Position numbers and translations under genes: made by a program. From positions 1 through 64,000 of the forward strand of contig JADJPL010000017.1 of assembly GCA_016713275.1 (NCBI GenBank): a DNA stretch of 64,000 nt. The letters run 5' to 3'. This DNA is from Haliscomenobacter sp. GTDB taxonomy: Bacteria; Bacteroidota; Bacteroidia; Chitinophagales; Saprospiraceae. Each line of letters starts with the position of its first letter. Position 1 is the stretch's first letter. Positions 18,282-27,289 of this stretch are shown one piece after another. Below the pieces are notes generated by a model. The model was given only the letters and a program-made list of their open reading frames with translations. It was not told the origin of the DNA and searched no databases.

Positions 18282-19188
18282 ATGTCCTACAGAGCAGACC
18301 GGTACTTATCGTTGGCAAAAGCGAACCTGGAAAATTACCTTTTGGGACTTTCCGGGCAGGAGGTCAATGATTTGTTCATGGAAATCCTTTACAATGGAGT
18401 GCATGGTTTTTGTTTCAGCCTCTACGAAGAAGGCCAAAAACCGGGCGATATCGTTTCGGAAGAACAGGTGCGAAGGAGAATGGGCCTGTTGAAGCCCTAT
18501 ACCCAATGGGTTCGCTCCTTTTCCTGTACCGACGGCAACGAACTCATTCCTAAAGTAGCCAAAGAATATGGGCTGAAAACCCTGGTTGGCGCCTGGCTGG
18601 GCGATGACCCCGAGGTGAACGAACGCGAGGTGGAAGGCCTCATCGAGCTCGCTCAAGCGGGCCTGGTTGACATTGCCGCCGTGGGGAATGAAGTGATGTA
18701 CCGAAAGGATTTACCGGAAGAGGAACTTCTCCAGTTTATTTACCGCGTGAAAGCGGCTATTCCGGATATCCCGGTCGGCTATGTCGATGCGTATTACGAA
18801 TTTTCTCACCGGCCTAAAATCACGGAAGCCTGCGATGTGATTTTGGCCAACTGTTACCCGTTTTGGGAGGGTTGCCCTTTTGAAAATTCCCTGGATTATT
18901 TGAAAAAAATGTACTATCAGGCCGTCCAGGCCGGACAAGGGAAAAAGGTGCTGATCACCGAAACCGGTTGGCCCAGCCGGGGCGAAAAACCTGAAAGGCG
19001 CTTTCCCTTCGGAAAAAAGCGCGCTGGAGTATTTCATCAACACCCAAATGTGGGCGCTGGACGAGAATGTGGAGGTATTCTATTTCTCTTCCTTTGATGA
19101 ATCCTGGAAAGTAGGCGCAGAAGGCGAAGTAGGCGCGTACTGGGGGATTTGGGACAAAAACGAACAGTTGAAATTCCAAAACCGATGA
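18282..19188 (+). CDS. Cytosolic GH17 beta-1,3-glucanase-like enzyme (one frameshift)
   Basis: There is no signal peptide. GH17 marks are clear: the acid/base Glu in AAVGNEVMY and the family signature LITETGWPSRG holding the nucleophile. The frame as sequenced ends at 19097, but the natural C-terminus is in the next frame from about 18997 (FPSEKSALEYFINTQMWA ... FSSFDESWK ... YWGIWDK), ending at the TGA at 19186-19188. One extra base near 18990-18997 explains the break, so the true protein is about 300 residues. The last four bases overlap the start of a second GH17 gene (ATGA). GH17 enzymes cut or transfer beta-1,3-glucan chains; a cytosolic one would process imported oligosaccharides. Confidence 0.82.
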
Positions 19189-20135
19189 ATGGTTTCGAGG
19201 CGTTACACATTGCTCCAGCTAAGGCTATCTGCTATTCGGGCTTTCGGGAAGGGCAGCGCCCAGGCGGGGTATATCCAACGTATGACGAGGTGAAGGAGGA
19301 TTTGCTGATCCTGCAACCGCATTGGAAATACCTCCGCCTTTACGATGTCGACCTGCACGGGGAAACGGTTCTGGAGGTCATCCGGAAGGAAAACCTGGAT
19401 TTCCAAGTTATGCTCGGAGCCTTTATCGAAGCGGAAATGAACAATTTCGGATGCCCATGGGGTGGGGGAGTGTATTCGGAAAAACAGCTGGAACGCAACA
19501 AAAAACAAAACGGAAAGAAGATCCGCAAACTGATCGATCTGGCGAACCGCTATCCGGAAATCATCTTCTCCCTATCCGTCGGAAACGAAGCCTGCGTAGA
19601 TTGGACCGATCACTATGTTTCTGCTGCCCAGGTTGCCGGATATGCCCAAAAGGTGCAGCAAGGCGCCAGTCAACCGGTGACCTTCTGTGAAAATTATGTA
19701 CCCTGGCTTCACAAACTGAAACCCCTGGCGGACGTGCTGGATTTTATTTCCATCCACACGTACCCGGTTTGGGAGTATAAACATATTCACGAAGCGCTGG
19801 ATTACACCAAAGCCAATTACTACGCCGTCAAAGAGAAATACCCCGACAAGCCCGTCGTCATTACCGAAGCGGGTTGGGCGACCAGTTCCAATGGCCGGGG
19901 CATTGATCCGGAGCACGTGAGCGAGGAAAACCAGGCGATTTACTTCCAGGATCTGATGACCTGGGCAGACAAGGAGCGCATCCTGGTCTTTTTCTTCGAA
20001 GCCTTCGACGAGACCTGGAAAGGCTCCCCCGAACCATTAGAGCCCGAAAAGCACTGGGGCGTTTACAAAATTGACAGAACCCCCAAAAAAGGTTTTCGCG
20101 AGCAGATGCATCCGGAAGCGCGCCTGGATTGCTGA
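19185..20135 (+). CDS. Second cytosolic GH17 beta-1,3-glucanase-like enzyme
   Basis: The ATG at 19185 overlaps the stop of the first GH17 gene by four bases, and this start removes a non-homologous extension. The 316-residue protein has LSVGNEACVDW (acid/base Glu) and VVITEAGWATSSNGRG (nucleophile, in place of the usual ETGWP). A central FISIHTYPVWEYK and the C-terminal FFFEAFDETWKG match the pattern in its neighbour (FSSFDESWK). The two are paralogues of roughly the same length in tandem. With no leader it is cytosolic. Its distinct insertion (CPWGGGVYSEKQLERNKK) suggests a different chain-length or linkage preference; that is inference. Confidence 0.88.
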   Translation: MNGFEALHIAPAKAICYSGFREGQRPGGVYPTYDEVKEDLLILQPHWKYLRLYDVDLHGETVLEVIRKENLDFQVMLGAFIEAEMNNFGCPWGGGVYSEKQLERNKKQNGKKIRKLIDLANRYPEIIFSLSVGNEACVDWTDHYVSAAQVAGYAQKVQQGASQPVTFCENYVPWLHKLKPLADVLDFISIHTYPVWEYKHIHEALDYTKANYYAVKEKYPDKPVVITEAGWATSSNGRGIDPEHVSEENQAIYFQDLMTWADKERILVFFFEAFDETWKGSPEPLEPEKHWGVYKIDRTPKKGFREQMHPEARLDC

Positions 20136-20287
20136 AAATACCCTCCGAAAAACGGGCGTATGCTCCTTCTGTCGGCGTTTATCCAAAATACCGCAGGCAG
20201 GAGGAGCAAAAAGCCGCAAACCACTGTATTTTGGGGTTAAATCCTGGCGTGTTTCGTATTCTGTTTTGCCCAAACCAGCCATTACCT

Positions 20288-23005
20288 TTGAAATCGATTC
20301 TTCCATATAGTTTGTTTTTCCTGTGGTTTCCTGCGTTGCTGGCTCACGAAATCCCGGAGAAATGCGTGCCTGTGTTGGAAAACTATGTCCCTTCCCAGTA
20401 CTTCAATCACGGGAAAATATGGGATATGGCTTCCGCTCCCAATGGCATTCTGTATATGGCGGGCGATGGGGGCTTGCTGGAATTTGACGGGCACACCTGG
20501 AGCGCCTATAAAGGAAGCAATGGGTTTATGCGCTCGGTGCATATCGCCAGCGATTCGGTGATCTATTCCGGATCGGATCTGGATTTCGGGGTCTGGAAAC
20601 GAAACGCCCTCCTGCGGTGGGAATATGCCTCGCTGTATCCGTTCAACAAGGATCCCAATGAAGAGAACGAAGAGTTTTGGGATGTGCGCCAGGTTGGGGA
20701 TAAGATCGTCTTCGTTTCCTTCAGCAATATGTACGTATACCGGAATGCGCAACTCACCAAAATAGCCGCGCCAAACCGGTTTTCGGGGAGTTTTACCGCC
20801 GGGGAGCGCCTGTACCTGGCGGATGAAAAGGACGGCCTGTTCCTGTTTAACGGCATGTCGCTTAAGCGGGTCTTTAGCTATCCGGATAAGGCCCCGTTTC
20901 CAATTACCGGAGTATTTGCCACCTCAGAAGGCTTGATGATCGTCACCAGAAACCGGGGGCTGTTCCGGTATGAATCCGGCCGGATTGTCCCGGCTCCAAG
21001 CAGGGTTTCCAATGCGTTGATCAAAGACCAGGTGTTTTGCTCCGTCCGGATTAACGACCAGTATGCCGCCTTTGGGACCATCCTGAATGGGCTCTATATT
21101 ACCGACTTCCAGGGCAACATCATCCAGCATATCGACAAACAAAAAGGCCTGTCGAACAATACCATTTTGAGTATGCATTACAGCCCGAACGGGATGCTTT
21201 GGCTGGGGATGGACTACGGGATTTCCGCCTTGCATATTCATAGCGGCACGACGTATTTTTTCGATTTTAAAGGCGCTTTTGGGACGGCCTCTTCCGCATT
21301 GCTGAAGGATGGCGTCTTTTATTTAGGAACCAATCAAGGCTTGTATCAGGCGGCATGGGAGCGGCTGGATAACCGTACGGATGGGGACTTCCCGTTTTCC
21401 CTGGTCAAAGGCTCCGAAGGGCAGGTATGGTCCCTGACGGAAATTGGCGGAACCCTCTTTTGCGGGCACGACCGGGGGCTGTTCACCGTCGGGGAGACCG
21501 GCTTCCGGCAGGTTCACGACGAGCCCGGGGTTTGGACCGCGGTCCCTTTCCTCGAAGATTACCTGCTGACCGGCAACTACAATGGGATTTCGGCGTTTAA
21601 AAAAACGGATAACGGCTATGCTTTTCTAAAAAAACTAGAACTGATCCTTGGCTCCTGCAACCAATTGCTCTTTGAACGCGGCGATATCCTGTGGGTGAAT
21701 ATTCCGAATTTCGGACTGATCCGTTTTGTCCTCCGCAGCGATTTATCTATTCACGACCGGGTGATTTTCCCTTCTTCGCTGTTTTCGGGAAATGCCCCTT
21801 TCCTTCGGAAAGACTCGAAAGGCGGCATCCATCTGCTCACGTCGGAACGGCAGTACGTATTTAATCCGGCGCAGAAAAAATTTATTCCCGGGGAGGCGCA
21901 GCAGGCTCCGGGGCCTATCACCGGATTACTCAGCGGAATCTATGAGCCCATCCCGATTGCCGACGGCTACCAATTCTATCCTATTCACAACGGGTTTGCG
22001 TTGGAGAACCGCCGTGTTTCTGCTCAGGAGAAACCGGAAGCGTATAACCTGCTGGTCCGGAATATCGAAGTGTTTAACAACCATGGGCGCCAAACCATTG
22101 CCGCGAATACGCCTATTGCGTTTAATCAAAACAACGTTCGGGTTACTTTTGGCATCCCGCATCAACACCAGGCGGAGTACCAGTACCAGCTTCAAGGATT
22201 TTCCAGGCAATGGAGCCCATGGACCGCCGAGCGACGCATTGAATTCTTGAATTTAAAGGAAGGCGCCTATACCTTGAAATTACGCGCCAAGGCGCATGGC
22301 GCGACGACTCCGGTCGCGGAGGTCTCTTTTGCTGTTTTACCTCCGTGGTACCGTACCCGCCTCGCGTATGCCGGATACCTGCTGGTATTGGCTTTGGCGT
22401 ATTTTCTGAATCGTGCGTGGCGCCAACGGCAGTTGGGGAAGCAGCGGGCCCGCTTGCTGGAACAGGAACAAACCGCCCTGCGCAAGCAAGCGGATAAATA
22501 CGAACAGGAAGCGGTTGAGTTGAAACAACAACAATTGGAAAAGGAGAAGAACCTGCTACAGCATCAGATCAAGCAAAAAAACATCGAGCTGGCCAAACAA
22601 GCCAAAGAGAATGAGGATAAAAACCGCCTGCTGCATATTTTGAAGGAAAAAATGGACCAAATTCCCCTCAACACGCCCGTGAGCAAAGGGCATTGGACCG
22701 AAATGAAACGCATCCTGGATATGTACCTGGAAACAGAAGACCACACCTTTGAAATCCAAATCGACGAGCTGCACCAGGAATTTTTCACCAAGCTAAGGGC
22801 CCAGTTTCCCGACTTGTCGTTGTACGACCTGCGCCTGTGCGCCTACCTGAAAATCGGTTTGAATTCCAAAGAGATTTCAGACATCATGAAAGTGCTGCCT
22901 TCCAGTATCAATGTAAGCCGTTCCCGATTGCGGAAAAAACTCAACTTACTGCCAGACCAAGACCTCTACCGCGTTTTGAATGATTTGTCTAACCCGGCAG
23001 AATAG
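20288..23005 (+). CDS. Membrane-anchored propeller / triple-tyrosine HTH regulator of the glucan operon
   Basis: The open frame begins at 20129, but a TTG at 20288 opens a plausible signal peptide (LKSILPYSLFFLWFPALLAHE), while the sequence before it is not protein-like; I prefer 20288, giving about 905 residues. The periplasmic part is a two-component-regulator-type beta-propeller (residues about 30-620, with repeated blocks such as NNTILSMHYSPNGMLWLGMD) plus a Y_Y_Y domain (about 635-700). One membrane helix (YLLVLALAYFLNR) and a coiled coil follow, then a C-terminal LuxR-like HTH (LRLCAYLKIGLNSKEISDIM ... RSRLRKKLNL). There is no histidine kinase or receiver domain. Such proteins are known in Bacteroidota as one-piece sensors for polysaccharide loci. 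It follows GH17 in the same direction and probably controls the operon. Confidence 0.8.
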   Translation: MKSILPYSLFFLWFPALLAHEIPEKCVPVLENYVPSQYFNHGKIWDMASAPNGILYMAGDGGLLEFDGHTWSAYKGSNGFMRSVHIASDSVIYSGSDLDFGVWKRNALLRWEYASLYPFNKDPNEENEEFWDVRQVGDKIVFVSFSNMYVYRNAQLTKIAAPNRFSGSFTAGERLYLADEKDGLFLFNGMSLKRVFSYPDKAPFPITGVFATSEGLMIVTRNRGLFRYESGRIVPAPSRVSNALIKDQVFCSVRINDQYAAFGTILNGLYITDFQGNIIQHIDKQKGLSNNTILSMHYSPNGMLWLGMDYGISALHIHSGTTYFFDFKGAFGTASSALLKDGVFYLGTNQGLYQAAWERLDNRTDGDFPFSLVKGSEGQVWSLTEIGGTLFCGHDRGLFTVGETGFRQVHDEPGVWTAVPFLEDYLLTGNYNGISAFKKTDNGYAFLKKLELILGSCNQLLFERGDILWVNIPNFGLIRFVLRSDLSIHDRVIFPSSLFSGNAPFLRKDSKGGIHLLTSERQYVFNPAQKKFIPGEAQQAPGPITGLLSGIYEPIPIADGYQFYPIHNGFALENRRVSAQEKPEAYNLLVRNIEVFNNHGRQTIAANTPIAFNQNNVRVTFGIPHQHQAEYQYQLQGFSRQWSPWTAERRIEFLNLKEGAYTLKLRAKAHGATTPVAEVSFAVLPPWYRTRLAYAGYLLVLALAYFLNRAWRQRQLGKQRARLLEQEQTALRKQADKYEQEAVELKQQQLEKEKNLLQHQIKQKNIELAKQAKENEDKNRLLHILKEKMDQIPLNTPVSKGHWTEMKRILDMYLETEDHTFEIQIDELHQEFFTKLRAQFPDLSLYDLRLCAYLKIGLNSKEISDIMKVLPSSINVSRSRLRKKLNLLPDQDLYRVLNDLSNPAE

Positions 23006-23038
23006 GCCGCCTCAACGCCTCAACGCCTATACTGCCAT

Positions 23039-23767
23039 CTATTTCAACCACAGATACAGCAAAGCGGCCAGGGAACCGCCCAGGATCGGCCCGACCACAG
23101 GCACCCACGCATACCCCCAGTCGTTTGATCCTTTGGTTTGTATGGGCAAAATGGCATGGATGATCCGGGGCCCCAGGTCTCTGGCTGGATTAATCGCATA
23201 GCCTGTCGTGCCCCCCAAGGATAGTCCTATTGCCCAAACCAGAAAAGCCACAGGGATAGCGCCTACCGACCCCAGTCCTATAGCGGCCTGGGTATCCGTC
23301 AAGGATGCATTGGTGAAATACAGAATGGTGAGGATCAGGACAAAGGTACCGATGGCTTCGCTTGCCAGATTGTGAAATCGGCTTCGGATAGCAGGAGCGG
23401 TGCAAAAAACGGCAAGGATCAGGTCTTTGTCTTGCGTGGCATTAAAGTGTTTTAAATACATCACCCAGACCAAAGAGGCGCCGGTCATAGCCCCGGCAAA
23501 CTGCGCCAGGATAAACGAAGGAACGCTCTGCCACGGGAATTTTCCGGCTATGGCCAGTGCCAGGGTAACCGCCGGATTTAAATGGGCGCCGCTGTAGGGG
23601 CCGGCAACCACTACGCCAACGAAAACAGCCAGGGCCCAGCCGGTAGTGATGACGATCCACCCGCCATTATTTCCTTTGGTATGGTTTAAAACCACATTGG
23701 CTACCACGCCGCCGCCTAAAAGAATCAACAGCATCGTTCCAATAACTTCTGCAATAATTGGAGTCAT
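23039..23767 (-). CDS. glpF: Glycerol facilitator (aquaglyceroporin)
   Basis: The 242-residue protein has six membrane helices and both pore motifs: SGAHLNPAVTLALA in the first half and TGYAINPARDLGPRI in the second. The Asp after NPAR is the mark of glycerol facilitators as opposed to water channels. It starts 13 bases after glpK on the same strand, following glpD and glpK, so it belongs to a three-gene glycerol operon. It ends convergently with the glucan regulator, 33 bases away. Confidence 0.95.
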   Translation of the reverse strand: MTPIIAEVIGTMLLILLGGGVVANVVLNHTKGNNGGWIVITTGWALAVFVGVVVAGPYSGAHLNPAVTLALAIAGKFPWQSVPSFILAQFAGAMTGASLVWVMYLKHFNATQDKDLILAVFCTAPAIRSRFHNLASEAIGTFVLILTILYFTNASLTDTQAAIGLGSVGAIPVAFLVWAIGLSLGGTTGYAINPARDLGPRIIHAILPIQTKGSNDWGYAWVPVVGPILGGSLAALLYLWLK

Positions 23768-23779
23768 AGCAGGGTTTTG

Positions 23780-25279
23780 CTAATTATTTAAATTGGTCCA
23801 GCACAGAAGGGCTTCAATCGCTTTATTCCAGCCTTTTACCCCTCGTTCGATTTTTTCCCGATCCCTGGTAGGGTGGAATTGGACATCCGCCTGCCAGATT
23901 CCCTGGATTTCCTCCAGCCCCTTCCAATAGCCCACCGCCAGTCCCGCCAGATAAGCGGCGCCCATGACGGTGGTTTCAATGATTTTTGGCCTTACGGTCA
24001 CGGTATTGAGGACATCCGACTGGAATTGCATCAACAGGTTGTTCACGGTGGCGCCTCCGTCGACCCGCAATTCGCGGATGGAGATGCCCGCATCGGCTTC
24101 CATGGCTTTTAATATATCCATGGTTTGGTATGCGATGGATTCGAGCGCTGCGCGGGCAATATGCGCATCGGTGCTGCCGCGGGTGAGTCCGAAAATCGTG
24201 CCCCGGGCATGTTGGTTCCAATGCGGAGCGCCCAGGCCGGCGAAAGCGGGGATAACATAAACGCCGTCGGAGCTCTCCACCGAAAGGGCCAGCTTTTCGA
24301 CTTCGTTGGAGGTATCAATGATCTTCAGGCCATCGCGCAGCCATTGGATCACTGCTCCGGCAATAAACACGCTGCCCTCCAGGGCGTACTGCGTTTTTCC
24401 ATTCATTTTCCAGGCCACGGTAGTGAGTAGGTTATGCCTGGAAACGATCGGTTTTTCTCCGATATGCATGAGCATGAAACAACCGGTTCCATAGGTGTTT
24501 TTTACCATGCCGGGCTGCGTGCACATTTGGCCGAACAGGGCTGCCTGCTGGTCGCCGGCAATCCCCGCGATGGGAATAGGGGTTGAAAAGACCGGCGTGT
24601 TGGTTTCACCGTAGACTTCGCTCGATTGCCGGACTTCCGGCAGCATGCTTCTGGGGATGGTAAAGAGGTCCAGCAGTTCTTCATCCCACTCCAGGGTTTG
24701 GATGTTGAACAAGAGCGTTCTGGAGGCATTGCTCACATCCGTAATATGAAGCCCGCCCTGCGTAAGGTTCCAGATCAGCCAGGTGTCAATGGTGCCAAGA
24801 AGCAGGTCTCCCGCTTCGGCCTGTTTGCGTGCGCCGTCGGTGTGGTCCAGTATCCATTTGATCTTGGTGGCAGAAAAATAAGAGTCGATGACTAATCCGG
24901 TTTTATTCCGGATCCAGTCCGTTTTTCCCTGATTTTTTAACTCGTCGCAGTAGGCAGCTGTTCGTTTATCCTGCCATACGATGGCGTTATATATGGGTTT
25001 TCCGGTATGGCGATTCCATACGACGACGGTTTCCCGTTGGTTGGTGATCCCTATGGCGGCTATGTCCGTGCTGCCCAGGGATTGCTTTGCCATCGCCTCG
25101 GCGGCAACCCCCACCTGAGCGGACCAGATCTCCACCGGGTCGTGTTCCACCCATCCGGGCTTGGGGAAATACTGCGTGAACTCTTTTTGGGCTATGGACA
25201 CGATCGTTCCTTTTTTATCGAAAAGGACGGCTCTAGAGCTAGTGGTGCCTTGGTCAAGGGCTAGTATATAGTTTTCCAT
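23780..25279 (-). CDS. glpK: Glycerol kinase
   Basis: The protein opens with the FGGY-family phosphate loop YILALDQGTTSSRAVLFD and carries WVEHDPVEIW, GNQQAALFGQ-type GIAGDQQAALFGQMC and the C-terminal GAAYLAGLAVGYW. At 499 residues it has the usual length. It phosphorylates glycerol to glycerol 3-phosphate with ATP in the cytosol, the substrate for the GlpD encoded just upstream in the same operon. Sixty bases separate it from glpD. Confidence 0.97.
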   Translation of the reverse strand: MENYILALDQGTTSSRAVLFDKKGTIVSIAQKEFTQYFPKPGWVEHDPVEIWSAQVGVAAEAMAKQSLGSTDIAAIGITNQRETVVVWNRHTGKPIYNAIVWQDKRTAAYCDELKNQGKTDWIRNKTGLVIDSYFSATKIKWILDHTDGARKQAEAGDLLLGTIDTWLIWNLTQGGLHITDVSNASRTLLFNIQTLEWDEELLDLFTIPRSMLPEVRQSSEVYGETNTPVFSTPIPIAGIAGDQQAALFGQMCTQPGMVKNTYGTGCFMLMHIGEKPIVSRHNLLTTVAWKMNGKTQYALEGSVFIAGAVIQWLRDGLKIIDTSNEVEKLALSVESSDGVYVIPAFAGLGAPHWNQHARGTIFGLTRGSTDAHIARAALESIAYQTMDILKAMEADAGISIRELRVDGGATVNNLLMQFQSDVLNTVTVRPKIIETTVMGAAYLAGLAVGYWKGLEEIQGIWQADVQFHPTRDREKIERGVKGWNKAIEALLCWTNLNN

Positions 25280-25339
25280 ATTGGCGAAATAAGTTCATTT
25301 AATTGCTTTCCAGAGGTTAAAGTAAACACAATAATCGAT

Positions 25340-26908
25340 TTATAAAATATATTGACCGGCCATCTTAGTAAATGCGTTGACCTGCTGTTGTTGCCAATCG
25401 GCACTTTTACCCAACTCATCGGCAAGCATCCCGGCAACCATTGGAGCGACATGGATTGTCGCACGCGCATCGGTGAATAACCCCCTTAGCCTCCGTGCTA
25501 AAACATCTTCCAAGGTCCTCGCCATTTCATGCCTGATTGCCCAACGAACTTCTGCCCACAGGTAGGGCAGGTCGGGGTGAAGTTTTTTACCCAATTCGGG
25601 GAATAGAGCAATAGATTCCTGTATTTTTTCCCGATCAGCGCCATAAACAGATAAGGGATCAGAGGCTTCTAACCCGTCCATTGCCCCATGGATACGGAAG
25701 GTCGCAGTCAGGCAGGCTCTTTTCGGTAACTTGCCAATGGATATGGCTTTGTCTATAGCATCTTGCGCCATTTTCCGGTAGGTCGTCCATTTCCCGCCAG
25801 CAATACTGATTAATCCCGAGCTGGAAACCATGATTTTATGGCTTCGCGAGATTTCTTTTGTTTTTTCCGTACCCCTTTGAGATAAGGCCAGAGGTCTTAA
25901 TCCGGCAAACAGGCTATGTACATCGGTACGCGAAACAGCTTTTACCAGGTATTTATTGACGGTGGATAGAATGAATTCAATTTCTTCGTCCAAAGGAACA
26001 GGCTCCAGGCGCGGTTCGGAGACCAAGGTATCGGTTGTTCCGGCAATTAATTTATTTTTCCATGGAACGATAAATAACACTCTCCCGTCCTCCGTCTTGG
26101 GAATCATGATCGCATCTTTTCCTGGCAGGAACGATTGGTCCAAAACTAAATGGACCCCTTGACTGGGCCTTATCGTGTTGTTCGCCTGAGGATTATCCAT
26201 TTTAAGAATATGATCCGCGAATACGCCGGTAGCATTAAACACGACCTTGGACTTTAGCTCGTAGGTTGCATCGGATTCTTCATCACAGGCTAAAACGCCG
26301 GTTATTTCGCCGTTGGCTTTTTTCAGTAACCCCAGAGCCTTAAAATAATTTAACACCACGGCTCCATTTTCAATACTGGTCTGAGCCAAGTTAACGGCAA
26401 ACCTGGAATCGTCGAATTGGCCGTCGTGATAAAGCACACCGCCTTGCAGACGTTCAGGGGTAATGGTTTTTAACCGGGCCAAGGTTTCCTCTTTGTCGAT
26501 ATATCGAACTTTACCCAGGCTGTGTTTGCCCGACAATAGATCGTAGATCGTTAGGCCAAGGGTATAGGTCAAACTGTTCCCCCAATGGTAATTTGGGATG
26601 ATAAAGGATTGGTTATGTACCAGATGGGGTGCATTTTGGCGCATTAATCCCCGTTCGAGGAGCGCTTCCCTGACTAATCCGATATTGCCCTGCGCCAGGT
26701 AACGAACCCCGCCATGCACGAGTTTTGTACTCCGGCTCGACGTCCCTTTTGCGAAATCTGCTTGCTCTATTAAGAGGGTGGCGTATCCCCGGGTGGCGCT
26801 ATCCAGGGCTATACCCAAGCCGGTTGCTCCCCCGCCAAGGATGATCACATCCCAATACGGCCTGGTGTCTATTTGTTTTACTAGAGATTCCCGGGAAAAC
26901 ATATTCAT
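25340..26908 (-). CDS. glpD: FAD-dependent glycerol-3-phosphate dehydrogenase
   Basis: The N-terminal FAD-binding Rossmann motif is ILGGGATGLGIALD, followed by the family stretch TSSRSTKLVHGGVRYLAQG. The 522-residue length and the C-terminal helical domain (VRWAIRHEMARTLEDVLARR) are typical for GlpD. I chose the Met at 26908 (a second Met at 26902 is equally possible) over upstream codons because the FAD motif begins about 25 residues later. It passes electrons from glycerol 3-phosphate to quinone at the inner membrane and heads the operon glpD-glpK-glpF. Confidence 0.95.
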   Translation of the reverse strand: MNMFSRESLVKQIDTRPYWDVIILGGGATGLGIALDSATRGYATLLIEQADFAKGTSSRSTKLVHGGVRYLAQGNIGLVREALLERGLMRQNAPHLVHNQSFIIPNYHWGNSLTYTLGLTIYDLLSGKHSLGKVRYIDKEETLARLKTITPERLQGGVLYHDGQFDDSRFAVNLAQTSIENGAVVLNYFKALGLLKKANGEITGVLACDEESDATYELKSKVVFNATGVFADHILKMDNPQANNTIRPSQGVHLVLDQSFLPGKDAIMIPKTEDGRVLFIVPWKNKLIAGTTDTLVSEPRLEPVPLDEEIEFILSTVNKYLVKAVSRTDVHSLFAGLRPLALSQRGTEKTKEISRSHKIMVSSSGLISIAGGKWTTYRKMAQDAIDKAISIGKLPKRACLTATFRIHGAMDGLEASDPLSVYGADREKIQESIALFPELGKKLHPDLPYLWAEVRWAIRHEMARTLEDVLARRLRGLFTDARATIHVAPMVAGMLADELGKSADWQQQQVNAFTKMAGQYIL

Positions 26909-27289
26909 TGTAGTTAGGTTGTGCATTTTATGCCTTGAGGGCAGTCCAGGTATAGGAAACCAAAGCAATTACGGAGTTTTCAACTTCTTGTGCACCCTGA
27001 CAAAGCCAAAGGGCCATATGCTTGGGTGGGGGTTGCCAATGCTGGTATTGGCCGAAACGTCAGGTGCCCTGTATTCTACACTACGGGACATTTTGAGACA
27101 GCCCCGGTCTGGGCGGCAGGAAAACGAAAATGTCGAGCAGGGCGCCTGAATTCCCAAACCACTTCGCGCCATATATAGACTCAAAGTACAGAAATCCAGA
27201 TAAAAAACTCCCAAAATCCAGCGCTTTGCCAGGTTCATGACGGTATAAAATATTCAAAAGCTTCTGTAATTTGGGCATAATTTTGCCAC
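26909..27289. other. Intergenic region between divergent glpD and a hydrolase gene
   Basis: About 380 bases separate glpD from the serine hydrolase gene. I find no supportable gene here, only short open frames on both strands without family resemblance. TAATTTTG at 27278-27285 is a match to the TAnnTTTG -7 box just 4 bases before the ATG at 27290, which would make that transcript nearly leaderless. No convincing partner box lies at -33, so this is a weak call. Confidence 0.35.
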
